Below, piece after piece: positions 7,584-14,970 of a stretch of DNA of 34,336 bases. Source of the DNA: Acidobacteriota bacterium (GTDB taxonomy: Bacteria; Acidobacteriota; Holophagae; Acanthopleuribacterales; Acanthopleuribacteraceae); contig JASJCB010000152.1 of NCBI GenBank assembly GCA_030066195.1, positions 1 to 34,336 on the forward strand, read 5' to 3'. The first letter of the stretch is position 1, and the number at the start of each line of letters is the position of its first letter. A program made the position numbers and the translations under genes. Under the pieces are notes generated by a model. The model saw only the letters and a list, made by a program, of their open reading frames with translations, was not told the DNA's origin and did no database searches.

Positions 7584-9407
7584 ATGCTTCGTTCGGATTT
7601 CGAATACCTCATAACCAACAGGGTTCTCGTGGTCAGCGGGAATATTCATTCCGAACTTCAGCGACGCACCAAGGCCGGGGTCTTTATGCCCAGACTGCTT
7701 TTGGAAGAACCGGAGCAAGTCGGCAAAGTACAGGCGGATTTCGCCCAAGCCGGGGCCGATGTCCTGGTGACCGGCACGGCCATGGCCAACCGCATCATCC
7801 TGCACAAGCGCGAGACCCTGGAGCAGCATGACGAAATCAATCGGCGCGCCCTCATCCTGTGCAAGGAAGCGGTCGGCCCCAACGGCCTGGTCTTCGGCGA
7901 GTTGGGACCCACCGGCGCCTTGTTGAAGCCCTACGGCAAGCTGACCGAAGAAGATTATCGCGAAGTCTATCGCGAGCAGTCTGCCGTGTTTCTGGATCAC
8001 GGCGCCGACGGTTTCATTCTTTCCGGGTTCAGTTCTTTGATCGAGGCTGAGCAGTGTTTGATCGCCCTGCGCGGTCTGTGTTCGCTGCCCATCATTGCCA
8101 ACATGACATTCCTGGAGGACGGCGCGACTAAATTCGGTGACGCCATGGAAGACTGCTTTCAGGCGCTTTTGAATAACGGCGCCGACGTGGTGGGCATTCA
8201 CGGGACTTTGGGTCCGCTGGAAATCGACAGCTTTTTGGAAAAACTGAGCCGGCCATATCCCTTGTGCGTGCGACCCAATGCGGGTTACCCCGTTCGCCTG
8301 GGCAACACCAAGACCTACCTCAGCTCGCCGGAATATGTAGCGGAGTGCGCCGAGATGTTCCTGGAGCGCGGCGCCGCGATCATAGGCGGCGCCTCCGGGT
8401 TTACGCCCGATCATATTCGCGCCGTTGCCGACAGCCTTCGCGGTCGCAAGCCCACCTGGGGCGTCGCCGGAGAACCCGAACCGGAGATCAGCGTCGCGTC
8501 TTCCGAGAACAAACAAGCGACCCTCGAGGATTCCAGGCTGCTGGGGCGGAAGTTGGGACGCGAGCCGATTTTGTCAATCGAGTTGGAGCCGCCGCGCGGG
8601 TTGGAGGTTGCCCAACTGTTCAACCTCTTGGAACAACTGAAACCGTACGGTATCGATGCCGTCAACATTCCCGAAAACCCCCTGGCCAGAGCGCGTGTTT
8701 CCTCGATTGCCCTGGCTCGGGCTATCTTCGATCGAACCGGTATCGAGTCGATTGCCCACGTCACCTGCCGTGATCGCAATCTCATCAGTCTTCAGGCCGA
8801 ACTGCTCGGCGCCCACCTGTTGGGGGTTCACACCATCCTGGCTTTGACCGGTGATCCTGCCGGGGTAGGGGATTATCCTTCCGCCACATCCATCTTCGAC
8901 GTAGACAGTCAGGGTCTTGTTGAAATCATGGCGCGCATGAATGTGGGCAAAGATTTCGGCATGAACGACCTGGGTGCGCGCACGCGGTTTCAAATAGGCG
9001 TGGCCGCCAATCCTCTGGCGGTAGACCTGGATGACGAGATGCGGCGTCTGGAAGCCAAGCTGAAGCGCGGCGCAACTTTCGTACAAACCCAGCCCGTATT
9101 CAATATCTCCCGGGTGGAGCCGTTTCTCAAAGCCCTGGCCCCGTTCCGCGTTCCGGTGATCTTCGGCGTGATGATGGTTCGCGATTACCGGCACGCCCGT
9201 TTCCTGAACAACGAGTATCCGGGTATTGCCATCAAAGACGCGGACTTGGAGCGGTTCAAAAATGCCGAGGCCGAAGAGCAAAGGCAATTGGGCGTTCAAC
9301 TGGCGCGCGAATTATTGAACGAACTGAAGCCCATGTCCGGCGGTGTCTACCTGATGCCCTCCATGGGAGAAGAAGACCAACTGCTGGAAGTATTCAAGGA
9401 CGCTTGA
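7584..9407 (+). CDS. Homocysteine S-methyltransferase-like / methylenetetrahydrofolate reductase fusion
   Basis: 607 aa, the layout of bifunctional YitJ-type proteins. Residues ~1-290 resemble the Hcy-binding TIM barrel of MetH/BHMT. Residues ~325-600 are an MTHFR barrel that reduces 5,10-methylene-THF to 5-methyl-THF using FAD, with SIELEPPRG (E333 or E335 as catalytic acid), HVTCRDRN, LTGDPAG and FVQTQPVFN. In the methyltransferase half the three zinc cysteines are absent: the usual GxNC site reads G204-I-H-G207 and the GGCC site reads G268-G-A-S271. The N-terminal DGAMGTEL-type motif is also changed (VVSGNIHSELQ). Methionine synthesis by this half is therefore doubtful, while the reductase half looks intact. 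It starts 5 bp after greA with a poor ribosome binding site, suggesting translational coupling. Confidence 0.85.
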   Translation: MLRSDFEYLITNRVLVVSGNIHSELQRRTKAGVFMPRLLLEEPEQVGKVQADFAQAGADVLVTGTAMANRIILHKRETLEQHDEINRRALILCKEAVGPNGLVFGELGPTGALLKPYGKLTEEDYREVYREQSAVFLDHGADGFILSGFSSLIEAEQCLIALRGLCSLPIIANMTFLEDGATKFGDAMEDCFQALLNNGADVVGIHGTLGPLEIDSFLEKLSRPYPLCVRPNAGYPVRLGNTKTYLSSPEYVAECAEMFLERGAAIIGGASGFTPDHIRAVADSLRGRKPTWGVAGEPEPEISVASSENKQATLEDSRLLGRKLGREPILSIELEPPRGLEVAQLFNLLEQLKPYGIDAVNIPENPLARARVSSIALARAIFDRTGIESIAHVTCRDRNLISLQAELLGAHLLGVHTILALTGDPAGVGDYPSATSIFDVDSQGLVEIMARMNVGKDFGMNDLGARTRFQIGVAANPLAVDLDDEMRRLEAKLKRGATFVQTQPVFNISRVEPFLKALAPFRVPVIFGVMMVRDYRHARFLNNEYPGIAIKDADLERFKNAEAEEQRQLGVQLARELLNELKPMSGGVYLMPSMGEEDQLLEVFKDA

Positions 9408-9413
9408 AGCGGA

Positions 9414-9776
9414 TCAGGTCTCGGGAAGGGCTTCCGAACTCGGAGGTAAGCCGTTTCTCAGGCGTGTGATGAAGGCGTCCATTTCCATACCTTCCACCGA
9501 ATCGATGCGTAGGCCGATCAGGTAATAGGTGTGTTCTCCCGGGCGGCAATGGGCAATCTCGCAATGGCAGTAGATCAGACGATCGAATCCGGGAAATTCG
9601 AAGTGCAAGCTCACCTTCTCGCCGGTAGGCAAAGCACGCGGATACTCACAGAGCATTCCCCCCGCTGATAAATCGACCAAGGTAATGGGTTCCGGCTCCC
9701 AGTCGTTGTTCCACCAAACCAATGTATCGGTGGGAAAGCGCAGATATTTACGGCGATCTTGTGTGGCTTCCGTCAT
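9414..9776 (-). CDS. PilZ domain protein
   Basis: 120 aa, essentially a single PilZ domain. The c-di-GMP binding motifs are present: the Arg box DRRKYLR (R8, R9, R13) and D35-L-S-A-G-G40 (D/NxSxxG). PilZ proteins usually relay c-di-GMP to motility, polysaccharide or pilus machinery; the target is unknown here. I chose the ATG at 9776, which has AGTAGGGA upstream. Longer in-frame starts at 9794, 9803 and 9902 exist, but a TATAAT box lies at 9802-9807, making a short leader and the 9776 start more likely. It converges on the MTHFR fusion gene with only 6 bp between stops. Confidence 0.85.
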   Translation of the reverse strand: MTEATQDRRKYLRFPTDTLVWWNNDWEPEPITLVDLSAGGMLCEYPRALPTGEKVSLHFEFPGFDRLIYCHCEIAHCRPGEHTYYLIGLRIDSVEGMEMDAFITRLRNGLPPSSEALPET

Positions 9777-9801
9777 TTCTGTCCCTACTTCCATCACGGG
9801 C

Positions 9802-9836
9802 ATTATAACACACTCTTCGGCAGCGGACGTGTCCGC
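9802..9836 (-). promoter_or_regulatory. Putative PilZ gene promoter with inverted repeat at -35
   Basis: A perfect TATAAT (minus strand) lies at 9802-9807, about 26 bases before the chosen ATG. No good -35 hexamer is present. Instead GCGGAC (9823-9828) and GTCCGC (9831-9836) form a 6-2-6 inverted repeat over the -35 position, which would suit an activator or repressor site. Confidence 0.35.
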
Positions 9837-9924
9837 CGGCCTGTTAGAAAATTTGCAAGGGTTCGAATCTTTGATGTGAAACCCTTTTCTTATGTAGCGC
9901 AAACGGACGAAAAAAGAGGCAAAA

Positions 9925-9958
9925 GAAAATGGCCCGGCCGGAGATTGTCAGGCCGGGC
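9925..9958 (-). terminator. ftsY terminator
   Basis: GCCCGGCC (9932-9939) and GGCCGGGC (9951-9958) form an 8-bp GC-only stem. On the minus strand it is followed by CATTTTCTTTTGCC. It lies 25 bp after the ftsY stop. Confidence 0.7.
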
Positions 9959-9982
9959 AGTTGATCTGTGGAAGGCCGGTGC

Positions 9983-11032
9983 TCAATCCTTGAACAACAG
10001 GTTGACGAAATCCTGGTGGTTGAAGGGCAGCAGGTCGTTCATCTGCTCACCGACGCCGATGAACTGGATGGGCATGTTCAGTTCGTTGGCAATGGCTACC
10101 GCGATGCCGCCCTTGGCCGTCCCGTCAAGCTTGGTGATGATCAGGTCGGTCACGCCGACTTTGTCCACGAACTTCTTGGCTTGTTGAAGACCGTTTTGTC
10201 CGGTGACCGCATCCAGGATCAGCAACACATGGTGAGGCGCATTTTCGAAGTCACGCGTCGTGATGCGCCGGATCTTGGCCAACTCGTTCATCAGGTTGGG
10301 ATTGTTGTGCAGGCGGCCCGCCGTATCGACAAGCAGTACATCCGCGTTGGTTTCGTTGACCCGTTCCAGGGCGTCGTAGACTACGGCCGCGGGGTCCTTG
10401 CTGCCTTCTTTCAGCACGATATCCACACCCGCACGTTCGGCCCAGATCTGTAACTGTTCGACCGCCGCCGCACGGAAGGTATCCGCCGCACAGACGCAGA
10501 CGGTTTTGTCCTGGCCGCGCATATAGTTGGCCAGCTTGCCGATGGTGGTGGTTTTACCCACGCCGTTCACGCCGACGACCAGAATGATGGTGGGGTTATG
10601 ATCCAGGTTGAAACCCTTGTTCGGAATTTCGGCGAGGATGCGCAGCAGTTCCTTCTTGATATGTTCCTTCAGTTCTTCGCCGTTCTTCAAAGCCTTGCGG
10701 TCTACCTCGCGACGAACCCGCTCGATGATTTCCATGGAGGTCTGGACCCCGATGTCCGCGCCGATCAGCATTTCTTCCAGTTCTTCCAGCAGATCCTCGT
10801 CGATGGGGCGGGTGGCCAGGAAGAGACGATCCATACCGCCTTTCAGCGAATCGGTCGTTTTCTTCAGTCCGGCTTTCAACTTGCTGAAGAAACCAGTCTT
10901 GGGTTTATCTTCCGGCTCGGTTTCCTGCTCAGGCTCTACGGCAACCGGTTCCTCCCGGTTCTCCTGCGCTTCTTCATCGTTCTTCTTCCGCTTGAAACGC
11001 GAGAAGAAGCCCTTCTTTTTCTCATCGTTCAT
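9983..11032 (-). CDS. ftsY: Signal recognition particle receptor FtsY
   Basis: 349 aa. FtsY is the membrane-associated SRP receptor that delivers ribosome-nascent chain complexes to the Sec translocon. Residues 1-60 are the charged, acidic A-domain with two amphipathic KKGFFSRF / KTGFFSKLK segments likely to touch the membrane. The N-domain runs ~65-140. The G-domain has the P-loop G154-V-N-G-V-G-K160-T, the DTFRAAAVEQL motif, DTAGR and TKLDGTAKGG, all as in the SRP GTPase family. The ATG has AGGAG 6 nt upstream, overlapping the stop of the roadblock-like gene (8 bp gap). It is the last gene of the four-gene minus-strand operon and ends at a clear terminator. Confidence 0.96.
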   Translation of the reverse strand: MNDEKKKGFFSRFKRKKNDEEAQENREEPVAVEPEQETEPEDKPKTGFFSKLKAGLKKTTDSLKGGMDRLFLATRPIDEDLLEELEEMLIGADIGVQTSMEIIERVRREVDRKALKNGEELKEHIKKELLRILAEIPNKGFNLDHNPTIILVVGVNGVGKTTTIGKLANYMRGQDKTVCVCAADTFRAAAVEQLQIWAERAGVDIVLKEGSKDPAAVVYDALERVNETNADVLLVDTAGRLHNNPNLMNELAKIRRITTRDFENAPHHVLLILDAVTGQNGLQQAKKFVDKVGVTDLIITKLDGTAKGGIAVAIANELNMPIQFIGVGEQMNDLLPFNHQDFVNLLFKD

Positions 11033-11040
11033 CGATGCTC

Positions 11041-11406
11041 CTACACGATCTCTTCATTGAACTTGCGGGCCAGGGTCCATAGATGGAATTTCAGGGGGGC
11101 TCGTTCCTTGGTACTCCGACCGATGGCCGTGATAGTATAGCTCTGCTTGAGGATAACGGAAATAATATACCGCTTTCGGAAGTGCAACTCCATGAAAACC
11201 GGCTTGGAAGAAATGCCGGAAAAGCGGTAGTGCTGCTGCAGGATGGGGATGCGCGCCCCGGTCAGTTGAACATCGAAAGGGTCCATGGACGGGGCTTCGA
11301 AAAGAATCGATTCCCCGTCCGGGTCGACAAAGATCAATCCCTCCAAACTGGGGAATCGTTTCAGGCTTTTTTTGAACTCCGCATGAAAGTCCACGTTGGT
11401 GCTCAC
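11041..11406 (-). CDS. Roadblock/LC7-like small protein
   Basis: 121 aa. The pattern LEGLIFVDPDGESILFEA, a beta-rich centre and a C-terminal amphipathic helix (KFHLWTLARKFNEEIV) resemble the Roadblock/LC7 fold, whose bacterial member MglB is the GAP of the GTPase MglA. The match is by pattern only and is weaker than for a classical MglB. The start is a GTG whose GTGA overlaps the stop of the upstream TPR lipoprotein gene, so translation is probably coupled. An MglA-family GTPase is encoded 16 kb away in this window, making a partnership possible but unproven. Confidence 0.55.
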   Translation of the reverse strand: MSTNVDFHAEFKKSLKRFPSLEGLIFVDPDGESILFEAPSMDPFDVQLTGARIPILQQHYRFSGISSKPVFMELHFRKRYIISVILKQSYTITAIGRSTKERAPLKFHLWTLARKFNEEIV

Positions 11407-12188
11407 TCCATTCGGTTGATGTATTGAAGCATCTTCTGGGTAGGTTGATCGATGGCGGGCGGGGGGAACAGGATGGATACCTGCGCCAGGTAGCGCTTGG
11501 CCCGGTTGAATTGCTTCAATTGAAAATGGGCCAGGCCTATGTTGAAGAGAACGTTGACGTCGTTGGCATAGGCCGGCTCTGCTTTTTGGTAGTAGTACAA
11601 CATTTTCATGTAGTCTTTTTTGTCTTTGAAGATTTCACCCAGGGCAATATAGGCCCGGTAGAACTTGGGATCGAAGCGCAGGGCAAACTCGAAAGCAGCC
11701 ACCGCTTGATCGGGGCGCTGCTGCTTTACCAGGCATTTACCCAGATTGAAATAGGGGAACTTGGGTTCGGGATAGTTTTTATCTTGAATAACCTTGCGGA
11801 AGGACACCACCGCTTCGTCGAAGCGGCCTTGATCCACCAGGATGGAGCCCATCAGGTTGTGCGACTCGGCATTATTCGGGTTGATGGCCAACGCTTTTTT
11901 CAAATGCTCTTCCGCTTCCGCCAACTGACCGTTCATGGAATAAGCAAGGGCGAGCCAATGGTGGTAGGTGAAGTTCTGATCGTCCTTTTCTACCGCCTGT
12001 TCCAGGTGCTCGATAGCCTTCAGGGTGTCCTTGTTGTTCAACGCATTGGCGCCCAACTTGTACTGTTGCATGGCGGAACGGTAGTTATATTCCCGTTCGG
12101 CCTCAGCCAGTTCGGCAGCGGTCGGTTTCTTCTCTCCACAACTCAGTAGAAGGATCAGGGCCGTTAAGCCGGCAACCAGGTTTTTCAA
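11403..12188 (-). CDS. TPR-repeat lipoprotein
   Basis: 261 aa. A short lipoprotein signal ends in LILLLSC with the lipidation cysteine at C17, followed by GEKK. Residues ~30-250 are about six TPR units (for example ALAINPNNAESHNLMGSILVDQGRFDEAV in two adjacent repeats), resembling PilF/PilW-type pilotins and generic TPR lipoproteins. Such proteins scaffold envelope complexes; the partner is unknown. I chose the TTG at 12188, preceded by GGAGGG; a second TTG at 12200 in the same frame overlaps that ribosome binding site. It follows the cyclase gene after 15 bp and overlaps the roadblock-like gene by 4 bp. Confidence 0.8.
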   Translation of the reverse strand: MKNLVAGLTALILLLSCGEKKPTAAELAEAEREYNYRSAMQQYKLGANALNNKDTLKAIEHLEQAVEKDDQNFTYHHWLALAYSMNGQLAEAEEHLKKALAINPNNAESHNLMGSILVDQGRFDEAVVSFRKVIQDKNYPEPKFPYFNLGKCLVKQQRPDQAVAAFEFALRFDPKFYRAYIALGEIFKDKKDYMKMLYYYQKAEPAYANDVNVLFNIGLAHFQLKQFNRAKRYLAQVSILFPPPAIDQPTQKMLQYINRME

Positions 12189-12203
12189 TTTTCCCTCCAA
12201 ACC

Positions 12204-13832
12204 CTAGCGCTTTCCTTGAATGTGATAGACATGGGTTTCTTCGCTGATCCCCTTAAGGCGAATGGGGCCCAGCGGTTGACAAATAAAATGATCTTTCACG
12301 GCCTGATAGGTTCCCTCGCCGACAACCACCTGCAAGGGCTTACAAGCCATGGACTCGATGCGGGCGGCCATATTGACCGTATTCCCGAGCACCGTGTATT
12401 CCATCCGTTTCATGGAGCCGATATCTCCGGCAACCGCGCGTCCGCTGTTGATGCCGATGCGGATCTTGAATTGATAGTCGGGCGGCCGATGCTGGTTGAC
12501 CACGGCCAGGCGCTCCAGCATCTCCAAGCCCGCCGAGACCGCGCGTAATGCGTGGTCTTCCATGGCGTTGGGCGCACCGAAGATGGCCATGATGGCATCC
12601 CCGATGTATTTGTCCAGCGTGCCCTCATATTTGAAAATGACATCCGTCATCTCGGAGAAATAGCCGTTGAGCAATTCGGCGATTCTGGCCGGAGAGGTTC
12701 GCTCGGAAAAGGGGGTGAAGCCCACGATATCGGCGAACATTATCGAGACGTCGCGCATCTCGGCCAGCAGGTGCCCGTCGCTTTGGGAAAGGTTCTCCAA
12801 AATGCGCGAGACAATGGCGGGGGAGTGGTAACGCGACAAACGCTCGCGAACCGATTGCTCCTCTTGAATCTTCTCGGCCAACTGGGCCTGCTCGATGCCC
12901 ACGGCCGCGAAGTTGGCCATGGAGGTGAGCAGGTCCAAATCGTTAGGCGTGAACACGGCCGCGCTGGTCGGGCAGTCCAGGTAGATGATGCCGATAGACT
13001 TTTTCTTGTGGAACAGAGGCACGCACATGGCCGATTTGATGCCCAGGAAACGGATGGATTCCCCGGCCTTGAAACGCGGGTCCACCTGCGCGTCCGTGGT
13101 CAGGATGGCGCATTGTTCCCTGAGCGCCTTGTTGGCGATGGTGCTGGAGATCTCGATAATTTCGGAGTCGTCGGCGTTGCGGTGTTTGGTGACCTTGGCT
13201 TCCAGCCGGCCCTGGTTGTTGAGCAGCATCAGGAAGCCCCTGTCGGCGGGGAGGTTGGCAAAAATAAGGTCCATCAGCTTTTCGATGATTTCGTCCAGCG
13301 ATTTGACCGCGATCAGGGCTTCGGCCACCTCGATGATGACCGTCATAATGCGCTTGGCCTCGTCCTTGTCGCTTTTTTGGGCCTGGACCGCTTTCTTTTC
13401 CTGGTCGTATTGAGCAATGATGTCTTTGAAATCCCCGGCCTCGCGGATGATGGTGCCGGCTTCCTCATGCAGTTCCTTTTGCTCGGTCAACAGCACCATC
13501 TGGTCGGTATCTTCCTCCGGGCGCCCTTGTACGGGGCCTGCCTTGGGCCGCAAGACCTCGAACTTCAGCGGGAATTCCGCAACGGTGATGGTGTCGCCGG
13601 GGTTCAGGGTGGCGTTTTTGATATAGATATTGTTGACCCGAGTGCCGTTTTTGGAACCCATATCGGCTATGGCAACCTTGTTGCCGTCGGACATGATTTT
13701 GCAATGGTGGCGCGAGATACCGGGCTGCGCCAGAACCAGGGCGCAATCAGGGGCGCGACCGAGAAGGAGTTCACGATCGGTGATTTCCACCTTTTTTTCC
13801 TCTCCGCCCTCGGTATATCGGAGCACGTACAT
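12204..13832 (-). CDS. FHA-GAF-class III adenylate/guanylate cyclase
   Basis: 542 aa, cytoplasmic. An FHA phosphothreonine-binding domain comes first (residues ~1-95; LLLGRAPDC, S40-R-H-H43, SKNGTRVN), then a coiled linker (~110-165), a GAF sensor domain (~170-320), and a class III nucleotide cyclase domain (~360-540). The cyclase has both metal aspartates (FAD368IVGF and GD412AIMAIFG), K408 for the purine, T480 in YTVLGN, and the transition-state pair N487 and R491. This set predicts an active adenylate cyclase, since a Lys with Thr/Asp is typical of ATP use. FHA binding implies control by Ser/Thr phosphorylation. It is the first gene of the operon with the TPR lipoprotein, roadblock-like protein and ftsY, and has its own promoter. 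Confidence 0.92.
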   Translation of the reverse strand: MYVLRYTEGGEEKKVEITDRELLLGRAPDCALVLAQPGISRHHCKIMSDGNKVAIADMGSKNGTRVNNIYIKNATLNPGDTITVAEFPLKFEVLRPKAGPVQGRPEEDTDQMVLLTEQKELHEEAGTIIREAGDFKDIIAQYDQEKKAVQAQKSDKDEAKRIMTVIIEVAEALIAVKSLDEIIEKLMDLIFANLPADRGFLMLLNNQGRLEAKVTKHRNADDSEIIEISSTIANKALREQCAILTTDAQVDPRFKAGESIRFLGIKSAMCVPLFHKKKSIGIIYLDCPTSAAVFTPNDLDLLTSMANFAAVGIEQAQLAEKIQEEQSVRERLSRYHSPAIVSRILENLSQSDGHLLAEMRDVSIMFADIVGFTPFSERTSPARIAELLNGYFSEMTDVIFKYEGTLDKYIGDAIMAIFGAPNAMEDHALRAVSAGLEMLERLAVVNQHRPPDYQFKIRIGINSGRAVAGDIGSMKRMEYTVLGNTVNMAARIESMACKPLQVVVGEGTYQAVKDHFICQPLGPIRLKGISEETHVYHIQGKR

Positions 13833-13860
13833 AGACTCAGACCCCTAATAAAATCAACTC

Positions 13861-13890
13861 ATGCTAGCACACTCCTTCGCTCCTTGTCAG
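13861..13890 (-). promoter_or_regulatory. Putative sigma-70 promoter of the cyclase-ftsY operon
   Basis: On the minus strand CTGACA (13885-13890, 5 of 6 to consensus) and TAGCAT (13861-13866, 4 of 6) are separated by 18 bp. Transcription would begin near 13853, about 20 bases before the ATG at 13832, which has AGGGG upstream. Confidence 0.5.
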
Positions 13891-13949
13891 CAGCGGTTTG
13901 GTCGTAAAGAGGTCGTTTTTCACGCATTGTGATCGACGGCCGACCTCGA

Positions 13950-13979
13950 TTGGGGAAACATGATCTCTTATTATATAAA
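13950..13979 (+). promoter_or_regulatory. Putative promoter of the methyltransferase gene
   Basis: TTGGGG (13950-13955) and TATATA (13972-13977) are spaced 16 bp apart; TATAAA (13974-13979) is an 18-bp alternative. This AT-rich stretch is unusual for the local base composition and lies 55-60 bases before the chosen GTG start. Confidence 0.4.
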
Positions 13980-14033
13980 TGATTGATTTCCAGGGCGGCT
14001 CCCGATAAGCTCATGAATCCTGAAGGAGGGTTC

Positions 14034-14882
14034 GTGGCTGATTGGTATACCTCCCTGGCTTGTCCGGCATGCGGCGCCGGGCTGACCGAAAAAGAAAACG
14101 GTTTTCACTGCGACCCATGCGCCCGCGACTATGCAAAACGAGGTGACGCGGTGGATTTCCTCTCGGAGCCCGTGGCCGATCTGAGCAACCCGGATGCCGT
14201 CTCCATGGTGAAGAACTACCGCGAACCCAACAGGCTCATGGCTTCGGCCCGCCGCATCATCACCTCGGAGTACTTTCCGGGACGCGCCTGGCGGGAGGCC
14301 CGCGAGCGAACCCTGGGCATGCCGGGCACCAAGCTGATCATCGGCAGCGGCGTCTCCCGCTACCCCGACGCCATTCACCTGGATATCGATGATTTCCCCG
14401 GTGTCGACATCATCGCCGACGGGCATCGCATCCCTCTGGCCGACAACACCGTCACCGGCGTCCTTTGCGAGGTAGTGCTGGAACACGTGGCTCGCCCCGA
14501 CAAGGTGGTCGCCGAGACCCTGCGCGTCCTGAAACCCGGCGGTCGCTGTTTCTTCATCGCGCCTTTCCTCTTTCCTTTCCACGGCCAACCCAACGATTAT
14601 CGCCGCTGGTCCCGCGAGGGCCTGTTGGAAGAGTTTTCCTCCTTCGGGGACCTGGAGGTCGGCATCCACGGCGGCCCTTGCAGCGCCATGGTTCACCTGC
14701 TTTCTGAATGGATGTACGTGCTGACGGGTCTCACTTTTCCCAAAGCCTACATGCCGATCAAGGGAACCTTTACGGCCCTTCTCCTGCCGGCCAAATTCCT
14801 GGACATCATCGTCAATAAATTCCCGGAAGCCCACCGCCTGGCCGCAACCCTATACGTCACCGGTGTGAAACCGGGCTCTTGA
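14034..14882 (+). CDS. Zinc-ribbon plus SAM-dependent methyltransferase
   Basis: 282 aa. A Trm112-like zinc ribbon opens the protein (C10-PAC13 and C26-DPC29), followed by a class I methyltransferase of the Methyltransf_11 type. SAM-binding features are KLIIGSG, the acidic strand end HLDIDD, a second acidic DG segment (IIADGHRIPLADN), and VVLEHVARPDKVVAETLRVLKPGG (motifs post I to III). The substrate is unknown; ribbon-plus-methyltransferase proteins occur near glycan and lipid genes and in RNA modification. I chose the GTG at 14034 with AAGGAGG directly upstream; the ATG at 14013 and a TTG at 13983 lack such a site. It converges with the symporter gene. Confidence 0.75.
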   Translation: MADWYTSLACPACGAGLTEKENGFHCDPCARDYAKRGDAVDFLSEPVADLSNPDAVSMVKNYREPNRLMASARRIITSEYFPGRAWREARERTLGMPGTKLIIGSGVSRYPDAIHLDIDDFPGVDIIADGHRIPLADNTVTGVLCEVVLEHVARPDKVVAETLRVLKPGGRCFFIAPFLFPFHGQPNDYRRWSREGLLEEFSSFGDLEVGIHGGPCSAMVHLLSEWMYVLTGLTFPKAYMPIKGTFTALLLPAKFLDIIVNKFPEAHRLAATLYVTGVKPGS

Positions 14883-14890
14883 CAGTTATG

Positions 14891-14935
14891 AAAAGAGGGC
14901 GCCGGTGTTGCTTCCAACTTGGCGCCCAAAATTCT
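14891..14935. terminator. Bidirectional terminator between convergent genes
   Basis: GGGCGCC (14897-14903) and GGCGCCC (14921-14927) form a 7-bp stem. On the minus strand it is followed by TCTTTTC, fitting the symporter gene; on the plus side AAAATTCTTC follows, close to the methyltransferase stop at 14882. Confidence 0.55.
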
Positions 14936-14945
14936 TCATGGTGTT

Positions 14946-14965
14946 CCCGTTTGGGTAAAAAACGG
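14946..14965. terminator. Small hairpin after the symporter stop
   Basis: CCCGTTT (14946-14952) pairs with AAACGGG (14959-14965), 6 bases beyond the symporter stop codon. It probably assists the neighbouring terminator. Confidence 0.35.
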
Positions 14966-14970
14966 GGTAA

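Noticed and set aside
12552..13907. 451-codon plus-strand frame over the cyclase gene
   Set aside because: The minus strand encodes intact FHA, GAF and cyclase domains; the antisense product is low-complexity His/Gly/Val/Asp-rich shadow sequence.
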